NCBI RefSeq assembly: GCF_002813245.1
Contig: NZ_PHUF01000003.1
Coordinates: forward strand, 1 to 64,000
Length of the DNA stretch: 64,000 bases
From: Novosphingobium kunmingense
GTDB lineage: Bacteria > Pseudomonadota > Alphaproteobacteria > Sphingomonadales > Sphingomonadaceae
Direction of reading: 5' to 3'
Shown: one piece after another, positions 42,816-53,167 of the stretch
Layout: the number at the start of each line of letters is the position of its first letter
Position numbering within the stretch: the first letter of the stretch is position 1
Made by a program: the position numbers and the translations under genes
Notes under the pieces: generated by a model
Databases searched by the model: none
Seen by the model: the letters and a program-made list of their open reading frames with translations, nothing else
What the model was told of the DNA's origin: nothing

Positions 42816-43850
42816 ATGAAGATGTGGGGGATGATGCTTGCGTCGCTGGCAGCGGCGCTTACCGCGTGCAGCAGCGATCCCGTCCGCGAGAAGCGCGATG
42901 ATCCCCTTGTTCACGCGGCCATGCCGACGCGGATGCAGTTCGTCGATCGGATCGACGCTGTCGGCACCGCACGGGCCAACGAGCAGGTGGTCCTTGCCTC
43001 TCCGGTCACCGCGCGGATCGTGCAGGTCAACTTTGCCGACGGGCAACCCGTGCGCAAGGGGCAGGTCATCGCCGTCCTGGCGCAAAGCCGGCAGATCGCG
43101 GACCGTGAGGGCGCCCGAGCCCAGGCGATCAACGCAAGGCAGCAGCTTGACCGGGTCGTTGCGCTCAAGGCCCACGGGTTCGTGACCAACGCGATTGTCG
43201 ATGCCAAGGTCGCGGCACTGAACAGCGCGCGCGCCACTGTCGATGCGGCAAACGCCGCGATCGACGATCGCGTCATCCGCGCCCCGTTCTCGGGCCTGGC
43301 GTCGCTGCGCTCCATCTCGGCCGGCGCCGTTGTCAACCAGGGAACGCCAATCGTCACGATCAGCGATCCCTCGCGCATCAAGCTCGACTTTGCCGTCCCC
43401 GAAACGCTGATGGCCGCATTGAAGCCGGGCGTGCGCGTTGCCGCCCGTTCGGAGGCCTACCCCGGCATTACCTTCACCGGCGCGATCGAGGCGGTCGACG
43501 CCGTCATCGATCCGAGCACGCGCGCCGTGATGGCGCGGGCAATCCTGCCAAATGCCGGCGGCCCGCTGAAGCCGGGAATGCTGCTCAACGTCCAGATCGA
43601 GGTCGGCCAGCGCCAAGCCCTGGCCGTTCCCGAACTGGCCATCGTTACGGAGGGGTCCGACCAGTTCGTCTACGTGATCGACCGCGAAGGAAAGGCGCGC
43701 CGCCGCCCGGTCAAGATCGGCGCGCGCCAGGCTGACCAGGTCGAGGTGACCGAGGGGCTCCTGTCGACGGACCTGGTCATCGACAAGGGACTGGTCAAGG
43801 TCGGCCCGGGGATGAAGGTTCGCACAGAAGGCAAAGTGGCGGCACAGTGA
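42816..43850 (+). CDS. RND efflux periplasmic adaptor (membrane fusion protein)
   Basis: Predicted 344-aa lipoprotein adaptor with lipobox LTAC near residue 17. The barrel-sandwich start is VVLASPVTARIVQVNFADGQPVRKGQ, followed by a short hairpin of helices (ARQQLDRVVALKAHGFVTNAIVDA), VIRAPFSGLASLRSISAGAVVNQG and beta-barrel segments to the C-terminus. ATG 42816 was selected by the lipoprotein signal; no Shine-Dalgarno is visible. It overlaps the pump gene by 4 bases. No outer-membrane factor (TolC-like) gene is present. Confidence 0.9.
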   Translation: MKMWGMMLASLAAALTACSSDPVREKRDDPLVHAAMPTRMQFVDRIDAVGTARANEQVVLASPVTARIVQVNFADGQPVRKGQVIAVLAQSRQIADREGARAQAINARQQLDRVVALKAHGFVTNAIVDAKVAALNSARATVDAANAAIDDRVIRAPFSGLASLRSISAGAVVNQGTPIVTISDPSRIKLDFAVPETLMAALKPGVRVAARSEAYPGITFTGAIEAVDAVIDPSTRAVMARAILPNAGGPLKPGMLLNVQIEVGQRQALAVPELAIVTEGSDQFVYVIDREGKARRRPVKIGARQADQVEVTEGLLSTDLVIDKGLVKVGPGMKVRTEGKVAAQ

Positions 43851-46800
43851 CTCTGTCCGACCTTTCGATCCGGCGACCGGTTCTTGCCGCGGTTGTGGCG
43901 ATCCTGCTTTCGATTGCCGGCCTGGCCGCGTTCTTCGACCTGTCGGTCCGCGAGTATCCGAACATCGATCCGCCGGTCGTTTCGATCGAGACTTCCTATA
44001 CCGGCGCCTCGGCATCGGTGATCGAAAGCCGGATAACACAGCTGCTCGAATCCCGGCTCTCAGGCATCGACGGCGTCGAGACCATCACCTCCAGTTCAAG
44101 CGACGGGTCATCGCGGATCAGCGTGGAATTCACCCCCGGCAGCGACATCGATGCCGCCGCAAACGACATCCGCGACCGCATCAGCAGCGCCGCAGAAAAC
44201 CTTCCTGCCGAAGCCCAGCCGCCCGAAACGACGAAGATCGACGCCGACAATCAGCCAATCATGTTCTTCTCGGTCCGCGCTCCGGGCTGGTCGATCGAAA
44301 AGCTTGCCGACTTCGTCGATCGTGTCGTGCTCGAACGCCTTTCGACGATCAACGGGGTGGCCCGCGTGCAGATGCTGGGCGGGACCAAGCCGGCCATGCG
44401 GGTCTGGCTCGACGCCCGCCGCCTCGTCGCCTTCGGAATGACGCCGACCGACGTCGAGGTTGCCCTGCGCCGGCAGAACGTCGAATTGCCGGCCGGGCGA
44501 ATCGAGGCCAAGAGCCAGAACGTGACAATGCGCATGGCGCGCAACTTCACCTCGCCCGAAGACTTCCGCGCGCTGGTCATAAGCAAGGGTGGCGACGGCT
44601 ACCTCGTCCGGCTTGGTGACGTGGCGCGCGTCGAGATCGGCCCGGAAAGCTTCTACAACGGATTCCACTACAACGGCGAGCGCGCGGTCGGCCTGGGGAT
44701 CACGAAGCAGTCGGACGCGAACACTCTCGACGTCGCAGCCCGGATGCGCGCCGCCGTCCGGCAGCTCAACACCGAACTCCCCGATGGTGTCCGGATCTAC
44801 GCCGGCGGCGACAGCTCGCTGTTCATCGACCGCGCGATCAACAGCGTATGGCATGCGCTGATCGAGGCGGCCGTGCTGGTCGTGGCGGTCATCCTGCTGT
44901 TCCTGGGCAGCGTCCGGGCGACGATCATCCCGGCGCTCACGGTGCCGGTCTGCCTGTTGTGCGCCATGCTGGTCCTATGGCTGTGCGGGTATTCGATCAA
45001 CCTTCTCACCCTGCTGGCACTGGTCCTGGCGATCGGGCTGGTGGTCGACGATGCAATCGTCGTGCTCGAAAACGTGCACCGGCGGATCGAACTGGGCGAA
45101 TCACCCCTGGTTGCGGCGTTCCAAGGGTCGCGCCAGGTGGCCTTCGCGGTCCTGTCGACGACGCTGGTGGTCTGCGCGGTGTTCGTACCGATAATGTTTA
45201 TTCCCGGGCAGGCCGGCCTGCTGTTCCGCGAACTGGCGGCCGCGATGATCGGGGCAATCGCTTTTTCGGGCTTCCTCGCCCTGACCCTGGCGCCAATGCT
45301 GTGCTCGAAGCTCCTTCGAAAGGAAAAGCCATCAAGGATCGCAGGCCGGATCGCGCAGGCGCTCGACCGCGTCGAGTCCGTCTATTCGGCAATGCTCGTC
45401 AAGGCGATGGCCAGGCCCCTCAGCGTGTTTGCGGCAGTCGTCGGCCTGATGGTCGCTGCGGGACTTGCGTGGACCACCATCGAAAGCGAACTTGCTCCGG
45501 GTGAAGATACCGGCATCGTCCAGGTCCGTCTTGCGACCATCGAAGGCACCGGCTTCGACCAGCTCGAAAAGGACGTCCGGACGGTGGAGAAGGGCGTTGC
45601 ACCCTTGAAAGGGAAGGGCGCGGTGCGCGGCTGGAACGCGCGGTACGGCGGGAGCGACGATTTCAACACCGCCCAGCTCAATGTCTTCCTGAAGCCATGG
45701 GAGCAGCGCAGCGAAACCAGCGGCGAAATCGCCACGAAGGTGAACCGTGCAATCGCCGAGGTTCCCGGGGTGCGCGGCAACGCGTCGGTGCCTTCTGCGC
45801 TTGGGCGGGGACGGGGCGATCCAGTGGCGTTCGTGCTTGCCGGCAGCGATTATGCGCAGCTTGCCCTCGCGCGCGACCGGATCCTCGATGCAGCCCGTTC
45901 CTATCCGGGGCTGGTCAATCTCGATGCGGACTACGTCGAGACCAAGCCTCAGTTGCTGATCGACGTCGACAGCGCGCGCGCGGGGGATCTTGGCGTCTCG
46001 GTTTCCGAAATCGGCCAGGCCTTGCAGACCATGATGGGATCGCGGCGCGCCTCGTCGTTCGTGCAGAACGGCAAGGAATATTACGTCATCGTCCAGGCCG
46101 ACCGGTTCGACCGGATGGACGAGCACAGTCTCGACACGGTTCATGTGCGCGCGCAGAGCGGAGCGTTGGTCCCCCTGTCCAGCCTGGTCCGCACCCGTTC
46201 GACGGCCTCCGCCAGCGAACTCGGGCGCTTCAACAAGATGCGGGCGATCACGCTGACAGCAGGGCTTGCGCCGGGCTATACGTTGGGAACTGCCCTCGGC
46301 TGGCTGGAGCAGCAGGCGAAGGCCAGCCCGGAAGTCCTCCAGGTCGGCTACCGCGGCGAAAGCCAGTCCTATCGCCAGACCGGCAGTTCGATCTGGCTGG
46401 TCTTCGGCCTGACCATAGTGATCGTCTATCTGCTGCTCGCGGCGCAGTTCGAAAGCTTCCTGCACCCGCTGATCGTAATAGCTACGGTTCCCATGGGCCT
46501 TGCCGGGGGGATCCTCGGCCTTGGGCTGACCGGTAACACCCTCAATCTCTACAGCCAGGTCGGGATCATCATGCTGGTCGGCCTCGCCGCCAAGAACGGC
46601 ATCCTGATCGTGGAATTCGCCAACCAGCTGCGCGACGACGGTATGGACTTCGCCGAGGCTATTCATACTTCGGCCGTGCGCCGTCTGCGACCGATCCTGA
46701 TGACTTCGCTCGCCACGGTCATGGGAGCGATGCCGCTCATGCTCGCCAGCGGAGCCGGCGCCCATGCGCGCCAGTCGATCGGGGCGGTCGTGGTGTTCGG

Positions 46801-46948
46801 TGTCTCGATCGCGACGATCGTCACCCTGTTCCTCATTCCGCTGCTGTACAGGCAGTTTTGCCGGCGCTCGCAATCGCCCCAGGCGGTGTCGCAGCAACTG
46901 TCCCGCGCGATCGCCCGACAGGACGCGCCCATCAACCTTGGCCTCTAG
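43847..46948 (+). CDS. RND multidrug efflux pump, HAE1 family
   Basis: Predicted 1033-aa inner-membrane pump with 12 helices in two halves. The N-terminus SIRRPVLAAVVAILLSIAGL and REYPNIDPP are typical of AcrB/MexB-like HAE1 pumps. The helix 4 proton-relay motif LAIGLVVDDAIVVLENV carries the two adjacent aspartates, and GLAAKNGILIVEFANQ marks the second half. Substrates are probably hydrophobic compounds rather than metals, because CusA-like methionine clusters are not apparent. It starts with GTG overlapping the adaptor stop. Confidence 0.93.
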   Translation: MTLSDLSIRRPVLAAVVAILLSIAGLAAFFDLSVREYPNIDPPVVSIETSYTGASASVIESRITQLLESRLSGIDGVETITSSSSDGSSRISVEFTPGSDIDAAANDIRDRISSAAENLPAEAQPPETTKIDADNQPIMFFSVRAPGWSIEKLADFVDRVVLERLSTINGVARVQMLGGTKPAMRVWLDARRLVAFGMTPTDVEVALRRQNVELPAGRIEAKSQNVTMRMARNFTSPEDFRALVISKGGDGYLVRLGDVARVEIGPESFYNGFHYNGERAVGLGITKQSDANTLDVAARMRAAVRQLNTELPDGVRIYAGGDSSLFIDRAINSVWHALIEAAVLVVAVILLFLGSVRATIIPALTVPVCLLCAMLVLWLCGYSINLLTLLALVLAIGLVVDDAIVVLENVHRRIELGESPLVAAFQGSRQVAFAVLSTTLVVCAVFVPIMFIPGQAGLLFRELAAAMIGAIAFSGFLALTLAPMLCSKLLRKEKPSRIAGRIAQALDRVESVYSAMLVKAMARPLSVFAAVVGLMVAAGLAWTTIESELAPGEDTGIVQVRLATIEGTGFDQLEKDVRTVEKGVAPLKGKGAVRGWNARYGGSDDFNTAQLNVFLKPWEQRSETSGEIATKVNRAIAEVPGVRGNASVPSALGRGRGDPVAFVLAGSDYAQLALARDRILDAARSYPGLVNLDADYVETKPQLLIDVDSARAGDLGVSVSEIGQALQTMMGSRRASSFVQNGKEYYVIVQADRFDRMDEHSLDTVHVRAQSGALVPLSSLVRTRSTASASELGRFNKMRAITLTAGLAPGYTLGTALGWLEQQAKASPEVLQVGYRGESQSYRQTGSSIWLVFGLTIVIVYLLLAAQFESFLHPLIVIATVPMGLAGGILGLGLTGNTLNLYSQVGIIMLVGLAAKNGILIVEFANQLRDDGMDFAEAIHTSAVRRLRPILMTSLATVMGAMPLMLASGAGAHARQSIGAVVVFGVSIATIVTLFLIPLLYRQFCRRSQSPQAVSQQLSRAIARQDAPINLGL

Positions 46949-47192
46949 GATGCCTTCGTGTCCGCACCGATCGTGGGTGCGCGAAGTCGCTTGATCCAAA
47001 TGCAGCCCGGCGACGAACCTTTTGGCTGGACTCAGAACGGCATAAGGCGCTCTCTGATCGAACGCTGCCCGGCGAGCATGACCGGCGGCACCGACGGTTA
47101 TTTGATTCAGCGCAATGGCAGGTCGCCGCAGCCAGTGCAGATCGGTCCAACCGAGGGAAGCGAGCTGCGGCAACGGGCAAGGCGTATTGGCA

Positions 47193-47930
47193 ATGGGCAG
47201 GGTTTCCACAGCTGGCGCCGGGGCGGGAGGCCTCGCATTCTCGGCTGAAGGGCTGGGCAAGGTGTACAAGACGGGCGATACCGAAGTTCGGGCCTTGCGC
47301 GGAGTGGACCTGGCCATACCAACCGGCGAAATCCTTGTCCTGCTTGGTCCGTCCGGGAGCGGCAAGTCAACGCTGTTGAATATCATCGGGGGCCTCGACA
47401 GACCGACATCCGGTAAATTGCACTACGGCGAAACCGAGCTGACCTGTCTGAACGATGCGGACCTGACCCGATTTCGCCGGGACCACGTCGGCTTCATCTT
47501 CCAGTTCTACAACCTCATTCCAAGCCTGACGGCCGAAGAGAATGTGCGGCTGGTGACCGACATCGCCGTTGACCCGATGCCGGCTGCCGACGCGCTCGCC
47601 CTGGTCGGCCTGCTGGACCGGCGCGACCATTATCCGGCACAGCTGTCCGGAGGGGAGCAACAGCGCGTGGCCGTCGCCCGCGCGATCGCCAAACGGCCAA
47701 GCGTGCTGCTCTGCGACGAGCCGACCGGCGCGCTGGACAGCGCAACGGGGATCCGCGTCCTAGAAGCTCTTGCGCAGGCCAATCGCGAGCTTGGCACCAC
47801 GGTCGTAATCATCACGCACAATGCCGGCATCGCTGCAATGGCCGATCGCGTGTTCCGGTTTCTCGACGGACGGATCGCGCGCATCGAGGTGAACGCGCAG
47901 CCCGCTCAACCCTCGGCGATAAGCTGGTGA
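47193..47930 (+). CDS. ABC exporter ATPase, MacB/LolD/DevA type
   Basis: Predicted 245-aa ATPase. Walker [21 protein letters not shown]-loop [18 protein letters not shown], signature [15 protein letters not shown], Walker [13 protein letters not shown] and the H-loop IITHN are all present; the pattern is of the MacB/LolD subfamily. It is coupled (GTGA) to an FtsX-type permease and then to a HlyD adaptor. The start at ATG 47193 is the first plausible one, with a weak Shine-Dalgarno; the frame is open to 47115. Confidence 0.92.
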   Translation: MGRVSTAGAGAGGLAFSAEGLGKVYKTGDTEVRALRGVDLAIPTGEILVLLGPSGSGKSTLLNIIGGLDRPTSGKLHYGETELTCLNDADLTRFRRDHVGFIFQFYNLIPSLTAEENVRLVTDIAVDPMPAADALALVGLLDRRDHYPAQLSGGEQQRVAVARAIAKRPSVLLCDEPTGALDSATGIRVLEALAQANRELGTTVVIITHNAGIAAMADRVFRFLDGRIARIEVNAQPAQPSAISW

Positions 47931-50290
47931 GGTCGCTTGATCTCAAGCTCGTGCGCGATCTTTGGCACCTGCGCGGCCAGGCCATCGCGATTGCACTGGT
48001 CCTCGCGGCGGCAACCGCAACGTTCGTCATGTCGCTGGGCGTGCATCGCTCGCTCGCCGAAACCCGCGATGCCTACTACGCCCGAAATCACTTTGGTGAC
48101 ATCTTTGTCGGGATGACCCGCGCCCCGCGCAGCGTCGTCGATCGAATTGCAGCGATACCGGGAGTGCGGCGGGCAGAAGGCGGCATCCAGCAGTATGCCA
48201 CATTGAACTTCCCTCGCCGCGTGGTCCCGGTCCGGGCACTGCTCAACGCAGTGGAACCAGACGGACCCAATCACCTCAACCAGGTGACGCTGCGCCAAGG
48301 CCGCTTGCCGCGTGCCAGCGATCCCGGCGAAGTGGTCGCCGACGAAGCCTTCGCCAAGGCGAACGGCCTTGCTGTCGGCAGTCAGATCGAGGCACTGATT
48401 TACGGCCGCAAGCAGAACCTGCGGATCGTCGGGATCGGGCTGGCTCCCAATTTCATCTATGCCCTGGCGCCAGGCGACATCATTCCGGACGACGAGCGAT
48501 TTGGCGTGTTCTGGATCGGCCGCAAGGCGCTCGAAGCAGCGACCGACCGCACCGAGGCGATCAATTCGCTGTCGCTGACGCTCGAACGCGGCGCGTCCGG
48601 GTCAGACGTCATTCACGCCCTGGACAGCATCCTCGCTCCGTTCGGCGGATCGGGTGCATATGGCCGCAAGGACCACCTCAGCCACGCGTTCCTGGACAAC
48701 GAACTCATGCAGCTAAGCGCGATGACGCGGGTCATTCCGCCGGTGTTCCTGCTGGTCGCAGTTTTCCTTGTCTACATCGTGCTTGGGCGAATGATCCGGA
48801 CCGAACGGACCCAGATCGGTCTGATCAAGGCGTTTGGTTATTCCGATTGGGCGATCGGGCGCCACTACCTCAAGTTCGCCCTTGCGATTGCCCTGCTTGC
48901 TACCGTGATGGGCACCGCCGCCGGTATCTGGATGGGTGATGCGATGACTCGGCTTTATGCGCAGTATTATCGCTTTCCATTCCTCTATTACCGCATTTCA
49001 CTGTCGGTTATTGTCGCTGCCGCGGCGCTGTCGTTTGCCGCAGCGGCACTCGGGGCGATCGGAGGCGTGCGTTCCGCTGTCCGGCTGACCCCGGCTGTCG
49101 CGATGTCGCCGCCGCCTCCACCGGCCTATCGCGCGGGCACGGTTGAACGACTGGGCAAGGCGGCAGGATTTTCCGCCATCGGGCACATGATCGTGCGGCA
49201 TATCGCCCGCTGGCCCGGGCGGGCCGTCATCACCGTGTCGGGCGTTGCCCTTTCGGGCGGGCTGCTGTTTGCCACGACGCAATTCATCGATTCGAGCCGG
49301 ACGATGATCGATTCCTTTTTCTTCCGTGCCCAGCGGCAGGACTTGACGGTTACGTTCACCGAGCCGCGCAACGCCAGCGCGCTGTACGCGCTGGCTCAGG
49401 TTCCCGGGGTGCTCCGGGTCGAGCCGACCCGGGCCGTCTCGGTCAAGCTAAGCAATGGCAAGCGCATCGAGCGGACCGCAATCGAGAGCTTGCCTGCCAA
49501 TTCGCAGCTTGGCTTGCGGATCGACCGCCATGGCAATGCTGTCGCCCTTCCGGCCTCAGGCCTGATGCTCAGCAGTCAGCTGGCCAGCAAACTTGCCGTG
49601 CGCATAGGTGATCGCGTGGACGTGGAAATGTTGGGTGGCCGCCGTACGCAGCGCTCCCTGCCGGTCGCGAGCATCGTGGACGAGTTCGTCGGTGCGCGCG
49701 CCTATTCTTCCGAGCAGACGTTGGAGAGCATCACGCGCGATGCGTCTCCGGTCGGCGCTGCCCTCGTCCGGATCGATCCGTCAGCACGGGACAGCATACT
49801 GACCCGCCTGAGAGACGCGCCGATGATCCTGGGCGTAACCGAAAAGGCGGCGGCACTGGTCAAATTCAGGGCGATGATCGATGACAATATGCTGACCATG
49901 ATAGCATTCTACGTTGCCTTTGCTTCGGCCATCGCGGTGGGGGTCGTGTACAACAGCGCAAGGATACTCTTCTCGGAACGCGCGCACGAACTGGCTACGC
50001 TGCGCGTGCTCGGGTATTTTCGCAGCGAGGTAGGACTGGTGCTCTTGGGCGAATTGGGCCTGCTCGTGGCGGCATCTTTGCCGATCGGCTGCTTCGTCGG
50101 TTACGGCATGGGCCAGTTGATGACCGCGATGTTCAGTTCTGACCTGTTCCGCCTGCCCTTTGCACCGTCGCGCGCAAGCTATGGCTGGTCGAGCGTGATC
50201 GTGCTGATCGCCGCCATGACGACAGCGCTGACCGTGGCCCGGCGCGTCCAGAAGCTCGACATGGTCCGTGTTCTGAAGGGGCGCGAGTGA
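47927..50290 (+). CDS. ABC exporter permease with two FtsX domains (DevC-like)
   Basis: Predicted 787-aa inner-membrane protein with an N-terminal helix, a periplasmic MacB-like domain ([22 protein letters not shown]), three helices ([28 protein letters not shown]), then a second copy of the periplasmic domain and C-terminal helices ([25 protein letters not shown]). FtsX repeats flank both. It works with the preceding ATPase and following adaptor as a three-part exporter for lipids, peptides or macrolide-like molecules; the substrate is unknown. Confidence 0.9.
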   Translation: MRSLDLKLVRDLWHLRGQAIAIALVLAAATATFVMSLGVHRSLAETRDAYYARNHFGDIFVGMTRAPRSVVDRIAAIPGVRRAEGGIQQYATLNFPRRVVPVRALLNAVEPDGPNHLNQVTLRQGRLPRASDPGEVVADEAFAKANGLAVGSQIEALIYGRKQNLRIVGIGLAPNFIYALAPGDIIPDDERFGVFWIGRKALEAATDRTEAINSLSLTLERGASGSDVIHALDSILAPFGGSGAYGRKDHLSHAFLDNELMQLSAMTRVIPPVFLLVAVFLVYIVLGRMIRTERTQIGLIKAFGYSDWAIGRHYLKFALAIALLATVMGTAAGIWMGDAMTRLYAQYYRFPFLYYRISLSVIVAAAALSFAAAALGAIGGVRSAVRLTPAVAMSPPPPPAYRAGTVERLGKAAGFSAIGHMIVRHIARWPGRAVITVSGVALSGGLLFATTQFIDSSRTMIDSFFFRAQRQDLTVTFTEPRNASALYALAQVPGVLRVEPTRAVSVKLSNGKRIERTAIESLPANSQLGLRIDRHGNAVALPASGLMLSSQLASKLAVRIGDRVDVEMLGGRRTQRSLPVASIVDEFVGARAYSSEQTLESITRDASPVGAALVRIDPSARDSILTRLRDAPMILGVTEKAAALVKFRAMIDDNMLTMIAFYVAFASAIAVGVVYNSARILFSERAHELATLRVLGYFRSEVGLVLLGELGLLVAASLPIGCFVGYGMGQLMTAMFSSDLFRLPFAPSRASYGWSSVIVLIAAMTTALTVARRVQKLDMVRVLKGRE

Positions 50291-51444
50291 TGGGGGCGCT
50301 GTTCAGACGCTGGCGCTGGGCGCTGTTGATCCTCGCGATGCTGGCCGCGGGACTCGCATACGCTTTCTGGCCGCGGGCAGTGCCAATCGACACCGGCAAG
50401 GTGTCGCTCGGGCCGATGGTAGTCGGCATCACGGATGATGGTGTGACGCGGGCAAGGGAGCTTTTTGTCGTCTCCGCGCCGGTCACCGGTTATCTCCCGC
50501 GGATCGAGCTGCACGTCGGCGATCCGATCGTGCGCGGAACGGTGATCACGCGCATATCCGCGCGCCCTTCAATTCCGCTAGACGCGCGAAGCCGGCAAGA
50601 TTTGCGCGGCGCACTCGTTGCAGCCCGAGCAAACGAACGCGGTATCGAGGCGGCACTGGTTCAGGCACGACGCGACCGCGTCCGTGCCGAGGAACTTCAT
50701 CGCAGGGGCTTCCTCCCTCGCTCCCAACTCGAAGCGGCGCGGACCAGGGTAACGACGCAGCAAGCGGCGCTCACCCAGGCACGCGCCGAAGTGGCCCGCA
50801 TCACCTCCCAAAGCTTGGCCGCAACGGGTCGGCCGTCAGGGGATCTGGTTTCGGTTCGGGCCCCGGCCAGCGGCTCGGTTCTGTCCGTGATCAACGAAAG
50901 CGCTGGAATTGTCCCCGAAGGCACCCCGCTGATGGCGATCGGTGATCCACGCCAAATAGAAGTGGTCGTCGATTTGCTGTCGCGAGAAGCGGTCCGCGTG
51001 AAGGCTGGCGATCGGGTAGAAATCACGCAATGGGGCGGCGAAGCGCCGCTCAGCGGTCATGTCGACAGGATCGAACCGTTCGGCAGGCAGAAGATCTCGG
51101 CCCTCGGCATCGAGGAGCAGCGCGTAAACCTGATCGTGGCGATCGATCGCGCCAGCCTGCCGCGGTCGGCGCGCCTCGGACACGGGTTTCAGGTGAATGC
51201 GACGGTCATCCTGTGGAGTCAGGCAAACAGCTTGCGGGTTCCGCTCGGTGCGCTGTTCCGCGGCGCAGATGGTGGCTGGCGGGTATTCGTCGTCGATCGT
51301 GGCCGGACGGTCGAGAAGGCTATTCGGATCGGCCATCTCAACGACGAATACGGCGAAGTGATCGATGGCTTGGCCGAAAACCAGATCGTCGTGCTCAACC
51401 CGTCCGGATCGCTTGTCACCGGTACAAGGGTGCAGAACAGATGA
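50287..51444 (+). CDS. HlyD-family adaptor of ABC exporter
   Basis: Predicted 385-aa inner-membrane-anchored adaptor: one N-terminal helix (WALLILAMLAAGLAYAFW), lipoyl-like halves (VVSAPVTGYLPRIELHVGDPIVRGT; VRAPASGSVLSVINESAGIVPEGT) around a coiled coil (ARRDRVRAEELHRRGFLPRSQLEAA), and a beta-barrel domain. It starts with GTG overlapping the permease stop (ATG 50290 is equally possible). The conserved D-D-G start VGITDDGVTRARE is seen in MacA/DevB-like adaptors next to FtsX permeases. Confidence 0.9.
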   Translation: MMGALFRRWRWALLILAMLAAGLAYAFWPRAVPIDTGKVSLGPMVVGITDDGVTRARELFVVSAPVTGYLPRIELHVGDPIVRGTVITRISARPSIPLDARSRQDLRGALVAARANERGIEAALVQARRDRVRAEELHRRGFLPRSQLEAARTRVTTQQAALTQARAEVARITSQSLAATGRPSGDLVSVRAPASGSVLSVINESAGIVPEGTPLMAIGDPRQIEVVVDLLSREAVRVKAGDRVEITQWGGEAPLSGHVDRIEPFGRQKISALGIEEQRVNLIVAIDRASLPRSARLGHGFQVNATVILWSQANSLRVPLGALFRGADGGWRVFVVDRGRTVEKAIRIGHLNDEYGEVIDGLAENQIVVLNPSGSLVTGTRVQNR

Positions 51445-51498
51445 CGGGTTGTGCCGCTCGGCAATCTGGCCCACCATTCTCGAAGATCGGATAGCGAC

Positions 51499-53070
51499 TT
51501 GACGCTTTCACTTGCAGTCCACGGTGCGGCCAGAACGGTCACGGGCTCGTGCCTTGAACTCCGGGCCGGAGGTTCGCGAATCCTGCTCGATTGCGGATTG
51601 TTCCAGGGTTCCAGATCGCTTGAAGCGCTCAATTACGAAGCTCTGGCTTTCGAACCGAGCTCGATCGATGCCGTGGTTCTCAGCCATGCGCACATCGACC
51701 ACAGCGGCTTGTTGCCACGACTGGTCGCCGAAGGGTTTTCCGGGACGATCTGGTGTACGATCGAGACATCGGACTTGCTCGAATTCATGCTCGCCGATGC
51801 CGGCCGCATTCAGGAATATGAAGCCGAACGCCGCAACCATCGGCGAGATCGTGCCGGAGATGAGCTCATTGCGCCCATCTATACCGAAGCCGATGCCCTG
51901 GTCGCGTGGCAGCGCGCTCGAGCGGTTCCCCTGGCTGAATGGTTCGAACCCGCGCCGGGTTTCCGGGTCAAGCTATGGAATGCCGGCCATATCCTGGGCT
52001 CGGCCTCGGTTGAAGTCGAGGCAGGGGGCGTTCGCTTGCTCTATTCTGGCGACATCGGGCCGGACAACAAGGCGTTCCATGCGGATCCGGATTCGCCCAC
52101 CGGCTTCGACCACGTCATCTGCGAAGCGACCTATGGCGACCGCTCGCGCGAGCAAATCTCGATCGAGGCAAGGCGCCGGCTGCTTGAAACCGAGATTGTC
52201 GAGGCCCGGGCGCGGGGCGGCAATCTGGTCATACCGACCTTCGCGCTGGAGCGAACGCAGGAGCTCTTGCTCGATATTTCCAAACTTTCGAGCGACGATC
52301 GCATCGGGACGGCGGCTGTCTTTGTCGATTCTCCGCTGGCCAACCGCGCAACGACGGTGTTCCGCAAGTATGCGGACCAACTCGAGGATACCGGCGGACG
52401 CGATGTCTTTGCGCACCCTTCGATCCACTACGTCAACGACGTCTCCGGATCGATGATGCTCAATTCAACGTCGGGCGCAATCATCCTTGCGGCATCCGGA
52501 ATGTGCGAAGCGGGCCGCATCCGCCACCATCTGTTCTACAATCTCCCGCGGCGCGAATCGACCATCCTGTTCGTCGGGTTCCAGGCCGAGGGGTCGTTGG
52601 GCCGGGTGATCCTCGACGGTGCGAAGCGCGTCAGGATATCCGGCCGCGATGTGATGGTCCGGGCGCAGATTCGCCGCATCGAGAGCTACTCAGCGCATGC
52701 CGATCAGGCCGAATTGCTGGCCTGGATCGAGGCCCGCGCGCCGATCGGGGGGACCTTGTTCCTCGGTCACGGTGAACGCGGTGCGATCGATGAACTGGGC
52801 AAGCTGGTCACGGCTCGAGGGCTTGCGCCCTCGGTCATCGTCCCGGAAATCGGCGAGGTCTATGAGCTGAACGCAGGAGCCCCGGCGCGGCGAACGAAGA
52901 CGGGAAAGCCCGAACTGCAGGAAGCGATCGGGCGCGACTGGCAGAACAACTATGCGGATCTGGCCACAAGCCTCAAGCGGCGGCTTGCAAACATTCGCGA
53001 TGCAAGGGACCGACAGACGGCAATCGACGAAATGCGCCGCGTTCTCGACAGCTATTCCGCCCCGATTTGA
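51499..53070 (+). CDS. Beta-CASP metallo-beta-lactamase RNA/DNA nuclease family protein
   Basis: Predicted 523-aa hydrolase. The N-terminal metal site is VLSHAHIDHSGLLPRLV (HxHxDH), with AGHILGSASVEVEAGG and YSGDIGPDN following. The beta-CASP part includes EATYGDRSRE and VIPTFALERTQELL, and the C-terminal motifs are SAHADQAELLAWI and LFLGHGERGA. Such proteins resemble YSH1/CPSF exonucleases. TTG 51499 fits the usual family start (TLSLAVHGAARTVTG), but no good Shine-Dalgarno is visible; GTG 51451 is the alternative. Its link to the upstream exporter is unclear. Confidence 0.88.
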   Translation: MTLSLAVHGAARTVTGSCLELRAGGSRILLDCGLFQGSRSLEALNYEALAFEPSSIDAVVLSHAHIDHSGLLPRLVAEGFSGTIWCTIETSDLLEFMLADAGRIQEYEAERRNHRRDRAGDELIAPIYTEADALVAWQRARAVPLAEWFEPAPGFRVKLWNAGHILGSASVEVEAGGVRLLYSGDIGPDNKAFHADPDSPTGFDHVICEATYGDRSREQISIEARRRLLETEIVEARARGGNLVIPTFALERTQELLLDISKLSSDDRIGTAAVFVDSPLANRATTVFRKYADQLEDTGGRDVFAHPSIHYVNDVSGSMMLNSTSGAIILAASGMCEAGRIRHHLFYNLPRRESTILFVGFQAEGSLGRVILDGAKRVRISGRDVMVRAQIRRIESYSAHADQAELLAWIEARAPIGGTLFLGHGERGAIDELGKLVTARGLAPSVIVPEIGEVYELNAGAPARRTKTGKPELQEAIGRDWQNNYADLATSLKRRLANIRDARDRQTAIDEMRRVLDSYSAPI

Positions 53071-53167
53071 GGCTGCGCTAGCTGTGCGGCGATAGCGTTA
53101 CCGGCAAATCAACGTCCGGGCGAAAGTTCGCTCGATGCTGCACGAAGCCAGCCGGGATCCTGGCCGC

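Noticed and set aside
53071..53167. Weak GCCAG/CTGGC hairpin between the beta-CASP gene and copB
   Set aside because: Five-base stem with an eight-base loop and no U-tract; too weak to call a terminator.
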